This document shows positions 45,812-55,323 of a stretch of 64,000 bases of DNA, one piece after another. The notes below the pieces were generated by a model that saw only the letters and a program-made list of their open reading frames with translations, made no database searches and had not been told where the DNA came from. Within the stretch, counting starts at the first letter, position 1, and every line of letters starts with the position of its first letter. The translations under genes and the position numbers were made by a program. Source of the stretch: Thalassospira tepidiphila MCCC 1A03514 (GTDB lineage: Bacteria > Pseudomonadota > Alphaproteobacteria > Rhodospirillales > Thalassospiraceae); contig NZ_JPVZ01000002.1 in assembly GCF_001662875.1 (NCBI RefSeq), positions 1-64,000 on the forward strand, written 5' to 3'.

Positions 45812-46558
45812 ATGAGTGTGACCGAAACCACCACGATACCGGAACAAAATGTCGCCGCGTCTGGTGAAGAGCCAAAACAGACAATTGATGTGCAAAACCT
45901 GAAGCTGCGGCTGCAGGGGCCGGCCGGGATTGTCGAGATCCTTAAAGGTGTTGATCTTGCGATTGGTGCAGGCGAGCGCGTCTCGCTGGTCGGTCCGTCG
46001 GGGTCGGGCAAAACATCGCTTTTGATGGTGATCGCCGGACTGGAACAAGCCCAGGAAGGTGTGGTGAAGGTCTGCGGCAAGGACCTTCGCGCCCTTGATG
46101 AAGACGGCTTGGCGCTTTATCGCCGTCATCATGTCGGCATCGTGTTTCAGGACTTCCACCTGATCCCGACCATGAGCGCGTTGGAGAACGTTGCGCTTCC
46201 GATGGAATTCGCCGGCCGCGCCGATGCGTTTGAGAAGGCACGTGAAGAATTGGAACTTGTCGGGCTGGGTCACCGCACCGATCACTATCCCGGCCAGCTA
46301 TCAGGCGGGGAGCAGCAGCGCGTTGCGCTTGCACGTGCACTTGCGACCGATCCGGAGCTTTTGCTGGCCGACGAGCCGACCGGTAACCTTGATGGCACGA
46401 CCGGTGAAACGATTATCGAATTGTTGTTTGATCTGACCAAACGGCGCGGCTCGACCCTGCTTTTGATTACCCATGATCCCGCCCTTGCCAAGCGGTGCGA
46501 CCGCACCGTGATGCTGCGCGACGGCGAAATCGTTTCGCATCTGGAATCGCAGTCATGA
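45812..46558 (+). CDS. ybbA: ABC transporter ATP-binding protein YbbA
   Basis: A LolD/MacB-type ATPase that works with YbbP. The 248-aa protein has Walker A GPSGSGKTS, the signature QLSGGEQQRVALARAL, and Walker B LLLADEPTGNLDGTT. An N-terminal Gln/Glu-rich extension of about 30 residues precedes the domain. The stop overlaps the ybbP start as ATGA. With tesA divergent, the locus is thought to deal with extracytoplasmic lipids or acyl compounds in the envelope. Confidence 0.95.
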   Translation: MSVTETTTIPEQNVAASGEEPKQTIDVQNLKLRLQGPAGIVEILKGVDLAIGAGERVSLVGPSGSGKTSLLMVIAGLEQAQEGVVKVCGKDLRALDEDGLALYRRHHVGIVFQDFHLIPTMSALENVALPMEFAGRADAFEKAREELELVGLGHRTDHYPGQLSGGEQQRVALARALATDPELLLADEPTGNLDGTTGETIIELLFDLTKRRGSTLLLITHDPALAKRCDRTVMLRDGEIVSHLESQS

Positions 46559-49113
46559 GCACATCTGTTTCCCCCTCTGACGGTGCAGACCGCCTGTGGT
46601 CCATTGCCTGGCGGGTCTGCCGGCGCGAGTTGCGCGGCGGGCTTTCGGGCTTTCGTATTTTTCTGGCGTGCCTTGCGCTTGGCGTCGGGTCGATTGCCGC
46701 TGTCGGAAACGTTTCGGAATCCGTTCTTTCGGCACTTGAGCGTGACGGGCGGAAGCTTTTGGGTGGCGATGTTGAACTGCGCCTGACCCATCAGGAAGCC
46801 ACCGGCGATCAGATCGAATGGCTAACCGCGAACACCGAACGCGTGGCCGAACTGGCGACCATGCGCACAACAGCCTATGGCCCGGACCAGCGCCGGTTGG
46901 TGGAGCTTAAGGCGGTTGATGATGCCTATCCGCTGTTTGGCGAGATGGAGCTTGCCGATGGCGTGCCGTTTGACGGAATCCTTGACCAAAAAGATGGCGT
47001 CTGGGGGGCTGTGACCGAGGCCGGATTGCTTGAACGGCTTCGCATCAATGTCGGGGATACGGTTGCCCTTGGCGATATTGATGTTCAGATCCGTGGCGTG
47101 ATTGCGACCGAGCCTGACAAGGCGGTTGGCTTTTTCAACTTCGGCCCGCGCCTGATGGTATCGATGGACGGGTTGATGGAGACCGGGCTGGTGCAGCCGG
47201 GCAGTCTGATCCGCTATTATTACGCATTGGATATCAATGATAATGAAACCCCGACCGCGTTTCGCGAACGGCTTGAAGAGCGGTTTGAAGATGCGGGCTG
47301 GCGCATACGCGATACGGCCAATGCCAACCCGGGCCTTAAGAGGTTTATCGAGCGCCTGACCCTGTTCCTGACGCTTGTTGGTCTTTCGGCGCTTCTGGTT
47401 GGTGGCATTGGTGTGGCCAATGCGGTGCGCAGCCATATCGAAAGCAAAACATCCGTCATCGCCACGCTGAAATCGATTGGCGCGTCGCACGGCTTGGTGC
47501 TTCGGATTTATTTCCTGCAGATCCTTGTTCTGGCCCTGATCGGGATTGCCATCGGGCTTCTGATCGGTGCGGTAACACCTGCGCTTATCGCGCCGCTCTT
47601 GTCCGGGCGGTTGCCGATTGATGTGACGCTGGGTCCGGCATTGCCATCCTTGATCATTGCAACAAGCTTTGGCGTTCTGACCACCCTGGTGTTTGCGCTG
47701 CCATCCTTGTTGCGCGCACGTGAAATCCCGGCGGCACGATTGTTCCGTGCCAGTGCCGGCCTGTTTAGCGGCAGTCCGGTGCGCAAGCGTGACCTGCCCT
47801 ATATCGGTGTGCCGTTGGTGCTGTTGCTGATCCTCACAGTGCTAACCGCGACCGACAAGGCGATTGCCCTTGGCTTTATCGGCGGGTCGGCGGCAGCTGT
47901 GGTGATTTTCACCTTTGCAGGACAAGGTATCGTATCCCTTTCGAAACGGTTGATTACAGGTCGCAGTGCCTTTTCCAGACTGGCGCTTGCCAACCTGCAC
48001 CGTCCGGGCGCCAGCACGGTGCCGGTTGCATTGTCGCTTGGCTTGGGGTTGACGTTGCTGGTGACGATTTCAGGGATCGAGGGCAACCTTGATAACGAGA
48101 TCAATGAGAACCTGCCGGACTCTGCCCCGGCCTTCTTCTTCCTTGATATTCGCCCCGATCAGATCGAGCAGTTCCGAGGCCAGCTTCTGGCGCAGGATAA
48201 TGTTTCGGATATCGAACAAACACCGATGCTGCGGGGGCGGGTAACGGCGGTTGATGGTGTTAATTCCAACGATGTCGGACCGGGTGATGATCGCTGGTTC
48301 CTGCGCGGGGACCGCGGGCTTACCTTTGCCGCCACCCCACCGCCGGAAACCAAGCTGGTGCGCGGCGAATGGTGGCCGGCCGATTACAACGATGCGTCCA
48401 AGCCGCTGGTGTCGATCAGCGCGGATATCGGCAATGCGTTTGATCTTGAGCCCGGCGACACATTGACCGTCAATGTGCTGGGCCGCGATATCACGGCCGA
48501 GATCGCCAACTGGCGGGAGATCGAATGGCAAAGCCTGCGCATGAATTTCGCGATGGTGTTTTCACCGGGCCTGATTGACAAGGCCCCCTATAGCCTGATC
48601 GCCACCGCCCATATGCCGCGCGAAATGGAAGAACCGGTTGATCGCATGATCGGCATGGACTTCCCGAATGTCTCGGCCATCCGGGTACGTGAAGCGCTGG
48701 AAGCGGCCAATGCCATTCTGGCCGGGATCGGAACGGCCCTTAATGCGACCAGCATGATCGCAATTGTCGCCGGCGTGCTTGTGCTTGGCGGGGCGGTTGC
48801 GGCCGGTCGGCGCAAGCGCATTTATGATGCCGTGGTGCTCAAGACCCTTGGCGCAACACGGGCCAACATCCTTTATGCCTATGCGCTGGAATACGGCATC
48901 CTTGGCCTTGCCACCGGGGTGATTGCCGCCGTGGTCGGATCGGTTGCCGCCTGGTCAGTGCTGGTGCTGATCATGGAAGCCAACTGGGTTCTTCTGCCGA
49001 TGACCATTCTGGGTCCGATTGCGATTGGCCTGTTTGCCACGCTGGCGGCGGGCTTTATCGGCACATGGCAGGCCTTGCGCAGCCCGGCAGCACCGTTGTT
49101 GCGCAACGAGTAG
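46555..49113 (+). CDS. ybbP: ABC transporter permease YbbP (FtsX-like)
   Basis: A large inner-membrane protein with two FtsX/MacB-type permease domains and ten predicted helices. ATG 46555 sits in the ATGA overlap with ybbA. Blocks include ACLALGVGSIAAVGNVSESVLSAL, a periplasmic MacB-like loop, the first FtsX region (VGLSALLVGGIGVANAVRSHIESK, residues about 260-390), and the second (GRRKRIYDAVVLKTLGATRANILYAY) near the end. 852 aa, slightly longer than the E. coli protein. A terminator follows. Confidence 0.95.
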   Translation: MSTSVSPSDGADRLWSIAWRVCRRELRGGLSGFRIFLACLALGVGSIAAVGNVSESVLSALERDGRKLLGGDVELRLTHQEATGDQIEWLTANTERVAELATMRTTAYGPDQRRLVELKAVDDAYPLFGEMELADGVPFDGILDQKDGVWGAVTEAGLLERLRINVGDTVALGDIDVQIRGVIATEPDKAVGFFNFGPRLMVSMDGLMETGLVQPGSLIRYYYALDINDNETPTAFRERLEERFEDAGWRIRDTANANPGLKRFIERLTLFLTLVGLSALLVGGIGVANAVRSHIESKTSVIATLKSIGASHGLVLRIYFLQILVLALIGIAIGLLIGAVTPALIAPLLSGRLPIDVTLGPALPSLIIATSFGVLTTLVFALPSLLRAREIPAARLFRASAGLFSGSPVRKRDLPYIGVPLVLLLILTVLTATDKAIALGFIGGSAAAVVIFTFAGQGIVSLSKRLITGRSAFSRLALANLHRPGASTVPVALSLGLGLTLLVTISGIEGNLDNEINENLPDSAPAFFFLDIRPDQIEQFRGQLLAQDNVSDIEQTPMLRGRVTAVDGVNSNDVGPGDDRWFLRGDRGLTFAATPPPETKLVRGEWWPADYNDASKPLVSISADIGNAFDLEPGDTLTVNVLGRDITAEIANWREIEWQSLRMNFAMVFSPGLIDKAPYSLIATAHMPREMEEPVDRMIGMDFPNVSAIRVREALEAANAILAGIGTALNATSMIAIVAGVLVLGGAVAAGRRKRIYDAVVLKTLGATRANILYAYALEYGILGLATGVIAAVVGSVAAWSVLVLIMEANWVLLPMTILGPIAIGLFATLAAGFIGTWQALRSPAAPLLRNE

Positions 49114-49142
49114 GCCCACTACTGCCAAAACGTGAAACAGAT

Positions 49143-49170
49143 AAGGCCGGATCCAGATGGACCCGGCCTT
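49143..49170. terminator. Bidirectional terminator between ybbP and acyl-CoA synthetase genes
   Basis: Stem AAGGCCGG / CCGGCCTT, with an inner TCC/GGA pair, followed by GTTTTTTG. It lies between convergent genes. Confidence 0.85.
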
Positions 49171-49220
49171 GTTTTTTGCAAAAACCGTTTCGAAAACGAT
49201 CTGAATTGACTGATTGAGGA

Positions 49221-50837
49221 TCAGGCAATGTCGCGGAGCGCCCGCCTGACGACCTTGCCGGTGGTTGTCATCGGCAATTGATCAAGGAAAGCGATCTCGC
49301 GCGGGTATTCGTGTGCGGCCAAACGGGTTTTCACGAAGTCCTTGATTTCGCTTTCAAGCGCCGGGCTTTGGGCAAAGCCATCGGCCAGCACGACAAAGGC
49401 CTTTACGATCTGGCCGCGCTGCTCATCAGGTTTGCCAATCACACCGGCCATGCGCACAGCCGGATGGCCAATCAGGCAATCTTCGATCTCGCCCGGACCG
49501 ATGCGATATCCGGCCGAGCTGATCAGATCATCGTCCCGCCCGACAAAGCGAATATAACCATCGGCATCGACACAACCCATATCACCGGTCAAAAGCCATT
49601 CGCCGACAAACTTATCGCGGGTGGCCTCGGGATTGCGCCAGTATTCCAGGAACATCACCGGATCGGGTGCACGCACAGCAATGCGGCCCATTTCACCGGG
49701 TTCAAGCACCTTGCCGCTCAGATCAATCACCGCGACATCGTGGCCGGGCACCGGACGGCCCATCACACCGGGTTTGGGTTCCATGATCGACTGACAGGAA
49801 CTGACCACCATGTTGCATTCGGTCTGACCATAAAACTCGTTGATGGTGAGGCCGAACACACGACGCCCCCAATCAAGAAGTTCCGCACCCAATGTTTCGC
49901 CACCACTTGCAATAGAACGGAGTTTAAAATTGAACCTTTGCGCCATATCATCGCTAGCTGCGCGCATCATCTTGAGCGCGGTTGGCGGCAGAAAGGTATT
50001 GCGCACACCATATTCGGCCATCAGGCGAAAGGCATCCTCGGGCGTGAATTTTTCAAACCGGTGGGCGACAACAGGTACGCCGTGATGCCATGCGGGCAAC
50101 AAAACATCCAAAAGCCCACCAATCCAGGCCCAGTCAGCGGGGGTCCACATGACATCACCGTCTTCGGGGAAGAAGTCATGTGACATTTCAACACCGGGCA
50201 AATGGCCCAACAAAACCCGGTGCGCATGCAGCGCGCCTTTCGGCTGACCGGTGGTGCCGGATGTGTAAATGATCAGGGCCGGTTCATCAGCACGGGTATT
50301 GACCGGTTCGAATTCATCACTGGCTTCTGACGACAGGGCCTTGAAATCAAAACATTGATCGGGCGCGCCATCGATCACATAGACATATTCAAGGGCCGGC
50401 AGAAGATCGCGGATTTCGGCAATCTTGGCCGCCCCTTCGCGGTCTGTCACCAAGGCCTTGGCCGCGCAGTTGCCCAGCCGGTATTCCAGCGCATCGACCC
50501 CAAACAGGGTAAAGAGCGGCACGGCAATGCCGCCCATCTTGTAGGTCGCAACGTGGGCAATCGCCGTTTCCGGGCTTTGAGGCAAAAGAATCCCGACCCT
50601 GTCACCACGCCTGATGCCATGACGGCGCATGACATTGGCAAAGCGGTTCGACAGGCGTTTGATCTGTGCAAATGTGTAGTCGCGGCGCGTACCATCACGC
50701 CAGCGATGCATCAATGCCAGACGATCCGGGTCATCCGCCCATTTGTCGCAAACATCGACACCGATATTAAAATGGGTTGGCACGTTCCAGGCAAAGCGTG
50801 AACGTACCGCCGCATAGTCTGAACGACTGCCCAGCAT
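49221..50837 (-). CDS. Acyl-CoA synthetase, AMP-binding (medium-chain/acetyl type)
   Basis: Activates a carboxylic acid with ATP and CoA through an acyl-adenylate. ATG 50837 (MLGSRSDYAAVRSRFAWNVPTHFN) has a perfect AGGGAGGAA ribosome binding site. Motifs: YTSGTTGQPKGALHAH (P-loop), NEFYGQTECNMVVSSC (A5), WLLTGDMGCVDADGYIRFVGR (A7/A8) and GKVVRRALRD with catalytic Lys near the end. 538 aa. Similar proteins are annotated as acetyl- or acyl-CoA synthetase; the chain length cannot be told. It stands alone on this strand. Confidence 0.94.
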   Translation of the reverse strand: MLGSRSDYAAVRSRFAWNVPTHFNIGVDVCDKWADDPDRLALMHRWRDGTRRDYTFAQIKRLSNRFANVMRRHGIRRGDRVGILLPQSPETAIAHVATYKMGGIAVPLFTLFGVDALEYRLGNCAAKALVTDREGAAKIAEIRDLLPALEYVYVIDGAPDQCFDFKALSSEASDEFEPVNTRADEPALIIYTSGTTGQPKGALHAHRVLLGHLPGVEMSHDFFPEDGDVMWTPADWAWIGGLLDVLLPAWHHGVPVVAHRFEKFTPEDAFRLMAEYGVRNTFLPPTALKMMRAASDDMAQRFNFKLRSIASGGETLGAELLDWGRRVFGLTINEFYGQTECNMVVSSCQSIMEPKPGVMGRPVPGHDVAVIDLSGKVLEPGEMGRIAVRAPDPVMFLEYWRNPEATRDKFVGEWLLTGDMGCVDADGYIRFVGRDDDLISSAGYRIGPGEIEDCLIGHPAVRMAGVIGKPDEQRGQIVKAFVVLADGFAQSPALESEIKDFVKTRLAAHEYPREIAFLDQLPMTTTGKVVRRALRDIA

Positions 50838-50956
50838 GTTTCCTCCCTGAATTCGCCGCTGTTCTTTGTTTTTGGGTGCGGCAAATGTTGCTGAGCATGC
50901 TAGTGGCAATCGTGCGAAATTGGAAGGTCTGTCTGCGTGGCACTGATGGCTGGTAT

Positions 50957-52477
50957 TTAGCTGCCCGGATCAAGCAGGAAGGTGAAGTTGGCGTTCTGTC
51001 CGACATCGGTCGTTGCTCGGGCATGACAGCCAAGGCAGGTGGCATCAGACTGATCCTGCATGAAGCTTTCAAGCGTGCTGTTGGTCAAAAAGCGCGGTAC
51101 TTCGCCAATACCAAACGGTTCACCGCCGGGATTGCCGATCCATTGCGTGCCGAGCAGCATATAATTTGCAAGGACGCTGTCGTTCAGTTTGGTCTGCCAG
51201 ACAAAGTTGCTTTCAGCCGTGCCGGAAAATAGCCGCCAGCAACGTACAATATCGGGCGGGGTCGGATGATCCCCGGACGCAAGGCGCGCATAAGGCGGGT
51301 TGTCTGCCCATTTCAGAATCCCGGATATCGGTTGATTGGCCGGGCTGCCGGCTGGCAGTTGGCCGCCATAAAAGGCGAATTCGCCTTCGACCGCTTCGGG
51401 CACGAGACAGCCGTCTTCAAACGGTTGCTTGGTGATGATGCTGTTGGGGCGCCGGGCATTGGCGGCCAAGGGCACATTGTCGATATGTTCGAAACTCGAC
51501 CAGATCCAGCGATCCCCATTGCCGCTGGCGACCCGTTGGACAAGATGCATGCCAACCAACCCGACCGTGACATCAAGACATTTCGCCCGGCCATCAATGG
51601 TCTGATCGCCCGCAAGTGATATTCGCGCCGGGCGGGTGAAATAACGATCCCGACTTGTCGCATCCGCATTTGGCAAAATACGCCAGGAAAACTTCAGAAG
51701 CTGTGCCCCCATCATACCGGGGGCAGAGGCTGGAATAGCAGGGCCGGACGCGTTTGCGGCATCATTGGCAACCGCATCAGCAGAAGCGAGTTTTACCTTC
51801 GTTGCGACATCAGCCTGCAGATGGCCGGTGGGGAAATCGATGTTTTTCCCGGACGTGGCAAAGTCGGCACGCCCGGCTGGCGTTTGTAGGTTGTTTGCGA
51901 TGATATAGTCGGCAGCGACCGGATTAATGCGGGTTTCGAAAAGAACGAAATTGCCCGCCTGATCAATCAGAACATCACCGGTAGATTGCAGATAACTTGC
52001 CAGCAGCAAATGCCCGTCGGGAAGATCATCGGCACAGGCGGGATTCGGATAGGTCACCTCGGAAAACAAGTCGCGCCGGGTCGGGAAACTTTCCCATAAG
52101 GCTGCCTGATCGGGATGATCGAGCGGCGCCATCAGCGATGTGAAGGCTTGCCAGGAGAACCGGTCAAACGGGCGCTGGGCGTGATAGGCAAGGAAACGAT
52201 AAACAAAGCTGGCGTCGAATTCCGGCACATCGACCGGCGCGATAGCACACGGCCCCGTGCCACGGCCATCGGCACAGAATTCTGCATTGTCATAGGTGTC
52301 GGTAAAAACCGGAATATCGCCATCACCGGCCGCACGTTTCAGACCGGCATTTTGCGCATGCCCGACCGTCGCGGCAGTCAGCACACACACAATGACCAGG
52401 CCCAGTTTTGCCACGGCATGCGCCAACACCCCGACAGGGGTCAATATGGGCATATCGAGTGCGATGGAACGTGACAT
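50957..52477 (-). CDS. Secreted protein with one C-terminal c-type haem motif, function unknown
   Basis: A 506-aa protein with a signal peptide (hydrophobic segment about residues 24-40, ending at VGHAQ). The first large part has RPFDRFSWQAFTSLMAPLDHPD and DVLIDQAGNFVLFETRINP, segments I have seen in uncharacterised periplasmic proteins. The end TLESFMQDQSDATCLGCHARA carries one CXXCH haem-binding site, followed by NFTFLL. It is probably a mono-haem periplasmic enzyme or electron-transfer protein. I cannot name a reaction. It is alone on its strand, with no partner cytochrome nearby. Confidence 0.8.
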   Translation of the reverse strand: MSRSIALDMPILTPVGVLAHAVAKLGLVIVCVLTAATVGHAQNAGLKRAAGDGDIPVFTDTYDNAEFCADGRGTGPCAIAPVDVPEFDASFVYRFLAYHAQRPFDRFSWQAFTSLMAPLDHPDQAALWESFPTRRDLFSEVTYPNPACADDLPDGHLLLASYLQSTGDVLIDQAGNFVLFETRINPVAADYIIANNLQTPAGRADFATSGKNIDFPTGHLQADVATKVKLASADAVANDAANASGPAIPASAPGMMGAQLLKFSWRILPNADATSRDRYFTRPARISLAGDQTIDGRAKCLDVTVGLVGMHLVQRVASGNGDRWIWSSFEHIDNVPLAANARRPNSIITKQPFEDGCLVPEAVEGEFAFYGGQLPAGSPANQPISGILKWADNPPYARLASGDHPTPPDIVRCWRLFSGTAESNFVWQTKLNDSVLANYMLLGTQWIGNPGGEPFGIGEVPRFLTNSTLESFMQDQSDATCLGCHARATTDVGQNANFTFLLDPGS

Positions 52478-52736
52478 GATCCAGGGCCTGTGTACGTTTC
52501 ACGACGGTTTTGTTCATCCCGTAAGGGCACCATCATAGACCGGTTTTCAAAACGTGTCGCCAATATGCGATTTCACGATAGCGTAACATCCAGGGTGAAC
52601 AAGTTCACATCTGACGGCGGCCCGGAGTTGCACAATCTGTCAAAACGTTGCTTTTCCCGGAAATCCTGCCATATTTTGATCATCGCAGAATTGTATACCT
52701 ATGTTCTGCTCACAATTGGATCAAAGAGGGATTTCA

Positions 52737-53456
52737 ATGGCTTTTGAAACGCGTCAACGCGGCTATGACGTCTCGGTTGGCCGGTCGGCGGCCGAGATCG
52801 ATGAAGGTCTCCGCGCCTATATGCTGCGTGTCTATAACTACATGGCATCCGCACTTGCCCTGACCGGTATCGTGGCAATGGCTGTGTCGACCAGCCCGAC
52901 CCTGATGCAGGCTATTTTCGGCACCGGACTGCACTGGATTGTCATGCTGGCCCCGATCGGGCTTGTGTTCTTCCTGAGCGCGCGCATCCACAAGATGAGC
53001 TTTGGTGCCGCACAGGCGACATTCTGGATCTACGCCGCAATGATGGGTCTGTCCCTTGCGTCGATCTTCCTGGTTTACACCGGTGAGTCGATCGCGCGCA
53101 CGTTCTTCATCACCGCGGGTACCTTTGGTGCGATGAGCCTGTTTGGCTATACCACCAAGAAAGACCTTTCGGGCTGGGGCAGCTTCCTGTTCATGGGTCT
53201 GATCGGTATCATCATCGCAATGGTGGTGAACATCTTCCTTGCCAGCACGATGCTGCAGTTCGTCATTTCGGCGGCTGGTGTTCTGATCTTCACGGGCCTT
53301 ACCGCCTATGACACCCAGCGCATCAAGGAAGAATATCACGAGCATGACGATGCAACGACCGCAGGCAAAAAAGCCCTGTTTGGTGCGCTGCGTCTGTATC
53401 TCGACTTCGTGAACCTGTTCATCATGCTGCTGCACTTCTTTGGCAATCGCGAATAG
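52737..53456 (+). CDS. Bax inhibitor-1 family protein (YccA/YbhL-like)
   Basis: A seven-helix inner-membrane protein of the BI-1/TMBIM family. From ATG 52737 (AGAGGG ribosome binding site) the 239-aa protein reads MAFETRQRGYDVSVGRSAAEID, then MLRVYNYMASALALTGIVAM and six further helices. The conserved end is GLTAYDTQRIKEEY..., with the Asp pair of the proposed ion switch. In E. coli the relative YccA is a substrate and modulator of the FtsH protease. HtpX is coded nearby. Confidence 0.94.
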   Translation: MAFETRQRGYDVSVGRSAAEIDEGLRAYMLRVYNYMASALALTGIVAMAVSTSPTLMQAIFGTGLHWIVMLAPIGLVFFLSARIHKMSFGAAQATFWIYAAMMGLSLASIFLVYTGESIARTFFITAGTFGAMSLFGYTTKKDLSGWGSFLFMGLIGIIIAMVVNIFLASTMLQFVISAAGVLIFTGLTAYDTQRIKEEYHEHDDATTAGKKALFGALRLYLDFVNLFIMLLHFFGNRE

Positions 53457-53479
53457 AAGTTGCCCGGCAGTCGCAGTCA

Positions 53480-53508
53480 AAACCCCGCAGCATCCGCTGC
53501 GGGGGTTT
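53480..53508. terminator. Bidirectional terminator
   Basis: Stem CCCCGCAG / CTGCGGGG with a 6-base loop, preceded by AAAA and followed by GTTTCTTTTTG, lies between the convergent BI-1 and 532-aa genes. Confidence 0.88.
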
Positions 53509-53533
53509 CTTTTTGTCTTTGCTCAGGATGGGC

Positions 53534-55132
53534 TCAGGACGCGTTTGCAGTGTCTTTGCCAAGACCACCGGTTGCGTCCATAAGCGTCTTGCGATGTCCA
53601 AGCTGCGACAGGAAGTTCTCGGAGCGGGTAAAGCCGCCTGACGCGGCACGCGCAGCACCCTTTGCACCGGCTTCGTTAAATGCCTCGTAGGCCTGTGAAT
53701 AGCTCATCCGGGCGTGGGTGAGCATTTCGATATCCTTGTGCAGATTGCCGTTGGTCAGATAGACGGTGGCAAGCGCAAACATGATCCGACCCCAGATATA
53801 GGGATGATCCCGCCGTGTGCAGACTTTAAGGGCGGCCTGAAATACCGGGACAACCTGCGTATCGGGAATGGTCACATCGCGAATGGTGGCAGACGATACA
53901 ATCGCATCCGCCAGACCATAGGCGATCAACGCATAAAGCGGGCCGTGAACGCGTGCATTGATCATGCCAAGCGCCCGGCGGTAATGCCCAGCACCCTTGT
54001 CCACGATCTTGGCATCTTCCTTGTCCTTGCCGGTCAGGACCATGGCCTCGCCAAGTTTGCAGATCGAAAGGGCACGATCCACCGGCGAGCCCATCGAAAG
54101 TTCGATCCTGCGTTCCAGCATGCGCCAGATCGCTATCGACAACTCGCCAGAGCGCGCCTTGAGGTTTGCGATCAGTGACCAGTTCACAAGCGATCCATAA
54201 AGGGCGAGTGCGGCCGTGGTGCGGGGATCGACCTTGGAAAAATCCGTGACACGATCAAGCAATTCCGAAAGCTGGCTGGTTGGTGCGGCCGGATCATTTT
54301 CCGCCAGAGCTTCGCCCTTGAGACCGGTTGGTGCAGCGGTTTTTCCGGTGGCGGCCACTGGTTTCTCGGCAATATCGGCCACCATCTGGCGGATATAGGG
54401 TTCCATGACACGAAGCGCACTTGCGCAATAGGAACGATCACCGGTTTCCGACAGGACAAACGCCCCGAACCCATAGGCCAGCGCCGCACCGGCGCCAGCG
54501 TGCGAAAAGACTTCACCGCCCAGAACGCGGTCCTGAAGGTCTTCCATGATCGCCGCCAGACGCGCAATCTGAAGGGCGCGCTGTTCGCCGCCCCGGGATG
54601 TCAGGACAAGCTGCGCGTTCAACAGCACCCGCAATGCCTCGGCAACGTCGGAATGGGTCGGCTGACGGAAGATATAGGTCTGGGGCAGCATCAGGTCATA
54701 AAGCGACGATGTCAGGGCATCGCTGACCAGATAAAGGTTAAGATACCCGGTGCTGGCATCCTGACGCCCCCAGAAGACCGTATCGGCATCCTTGCGGTGC
54801 GCCATATTAAGAACGCTTAGTTGCGCTTCGCGTATGGCCTGAAACGGATCGGCTGCATCAGGATTTGGTGTAAAGAACTGATCAATCCGAATCCCTTCGC
54901 TTTCGGGGACGGACGAGACAGCGGCTGTCACGATATCTGAAATATCATCAACGGAACTTGCACCGATATGGGCGTTGGGTTCAGCAGGCGTGAAGCGGGC
55001 GATGGCATATCGGCACAGGACATCATCTGTCGCCAGAATATCTCTGGGAGCACCCCCCGTATCATCGACAGTATCGGCACCTGTGATCAAGGATTTGAAC
55101 ACAAGGCCAACCATTGACCAGAAACCAGCCAT
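53534..55132 (-). CDS. Hypothetical protein, 532 aa, helical repeat (TPR-like)
   Basis: Not recognised. It starts MAGFWSMVGLVFKSLITGAD without a clear signal peptide; the first 17 residues could be an amphipathic membrane-binding helix. Residues about 30-165 look like a TolB/PEGA-type or DUF domain (FWGRQDASTGYLNLYLVS). From about 165 on the protein is mostly alpha-helical, with Ala-rich repeats such as ALALYGSLVNWSLIANLKA, ALSICKLGEAMVLTGK, YRRALGMINARVHGPLYALI and IMFALATVYLTNGNLHKD that recall TPR units. AAGGA precedes the ATG. It lies between the BI-1 gene (convergent) and htpX (same strand, upstream). Confidence 0.72.
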   Translation of the reverse strand: MAGFWSMVGLVFKSLITGADTVDDTGGAPRDILATDDVLCRYAIARFTPAEPNAHIGASSVDDISDIVTAAVSSVPESEGIRIDQFFTPNPDAADPFQAIREAQLSVLNMAHRKDADTVFWGRQDASTGYLNLYLVSDALTSSLYDLMLPQTYIFRQPTHSDVAEALRVLLNAQLVLTSRGGEQRALQIARLAAIMEDLQDRVLGGEVFSHAGAGAALAYGFGAFVLSETGDRSYCASALRVMEPYIRQMVADIAEKPVAATGKTAAPTGLKGEALAENDPAAPTSQLSELLDRVTDFSKVDPRTTAALALYGSLVNWSLIANLKARSGELSIAIWRMLERRIELSMGSPVDRALSICKLGEAMVLTGKDKEDAKIVDKGAGHYRRALGMINARVHGPLYALIAYGLADAIVSSATIRDVTIPDTQVVPVFQAALKVCTRRDHPYIWGRIMFALATVYLTNGNLHKDIEMLTHARMSYSQAYEAFNEAGAKGAARAASGGFTRSENFLSQLGHRKTLMDATGGLGKDTANAS

Positions 55133-55323
55133 TGTTGTCCTTATCTGTTCCCTGCTTCTCGGAGCCTGAACAGCAGGGATCTCAAGACTTTAGTAGGGAC
55201 ATTTTCGTCCTACAAATCAGGTTGGTCAATGGCGTGGGTTGTCATTTCACTCATACCGAAGAATAGGGTGCACGATCCCAAAAAGGGTGAAATGACATCC
55301 AACAAAACAGTGTTTTACCGGGT

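Noticed and set aside
45644..46285. N-terminal extension of the esterase frame
   Set aside because: The extra 214 codons are antisense to ybbA. The esterase has a proper start with a ribosome binding site and signal peptide at 45643.
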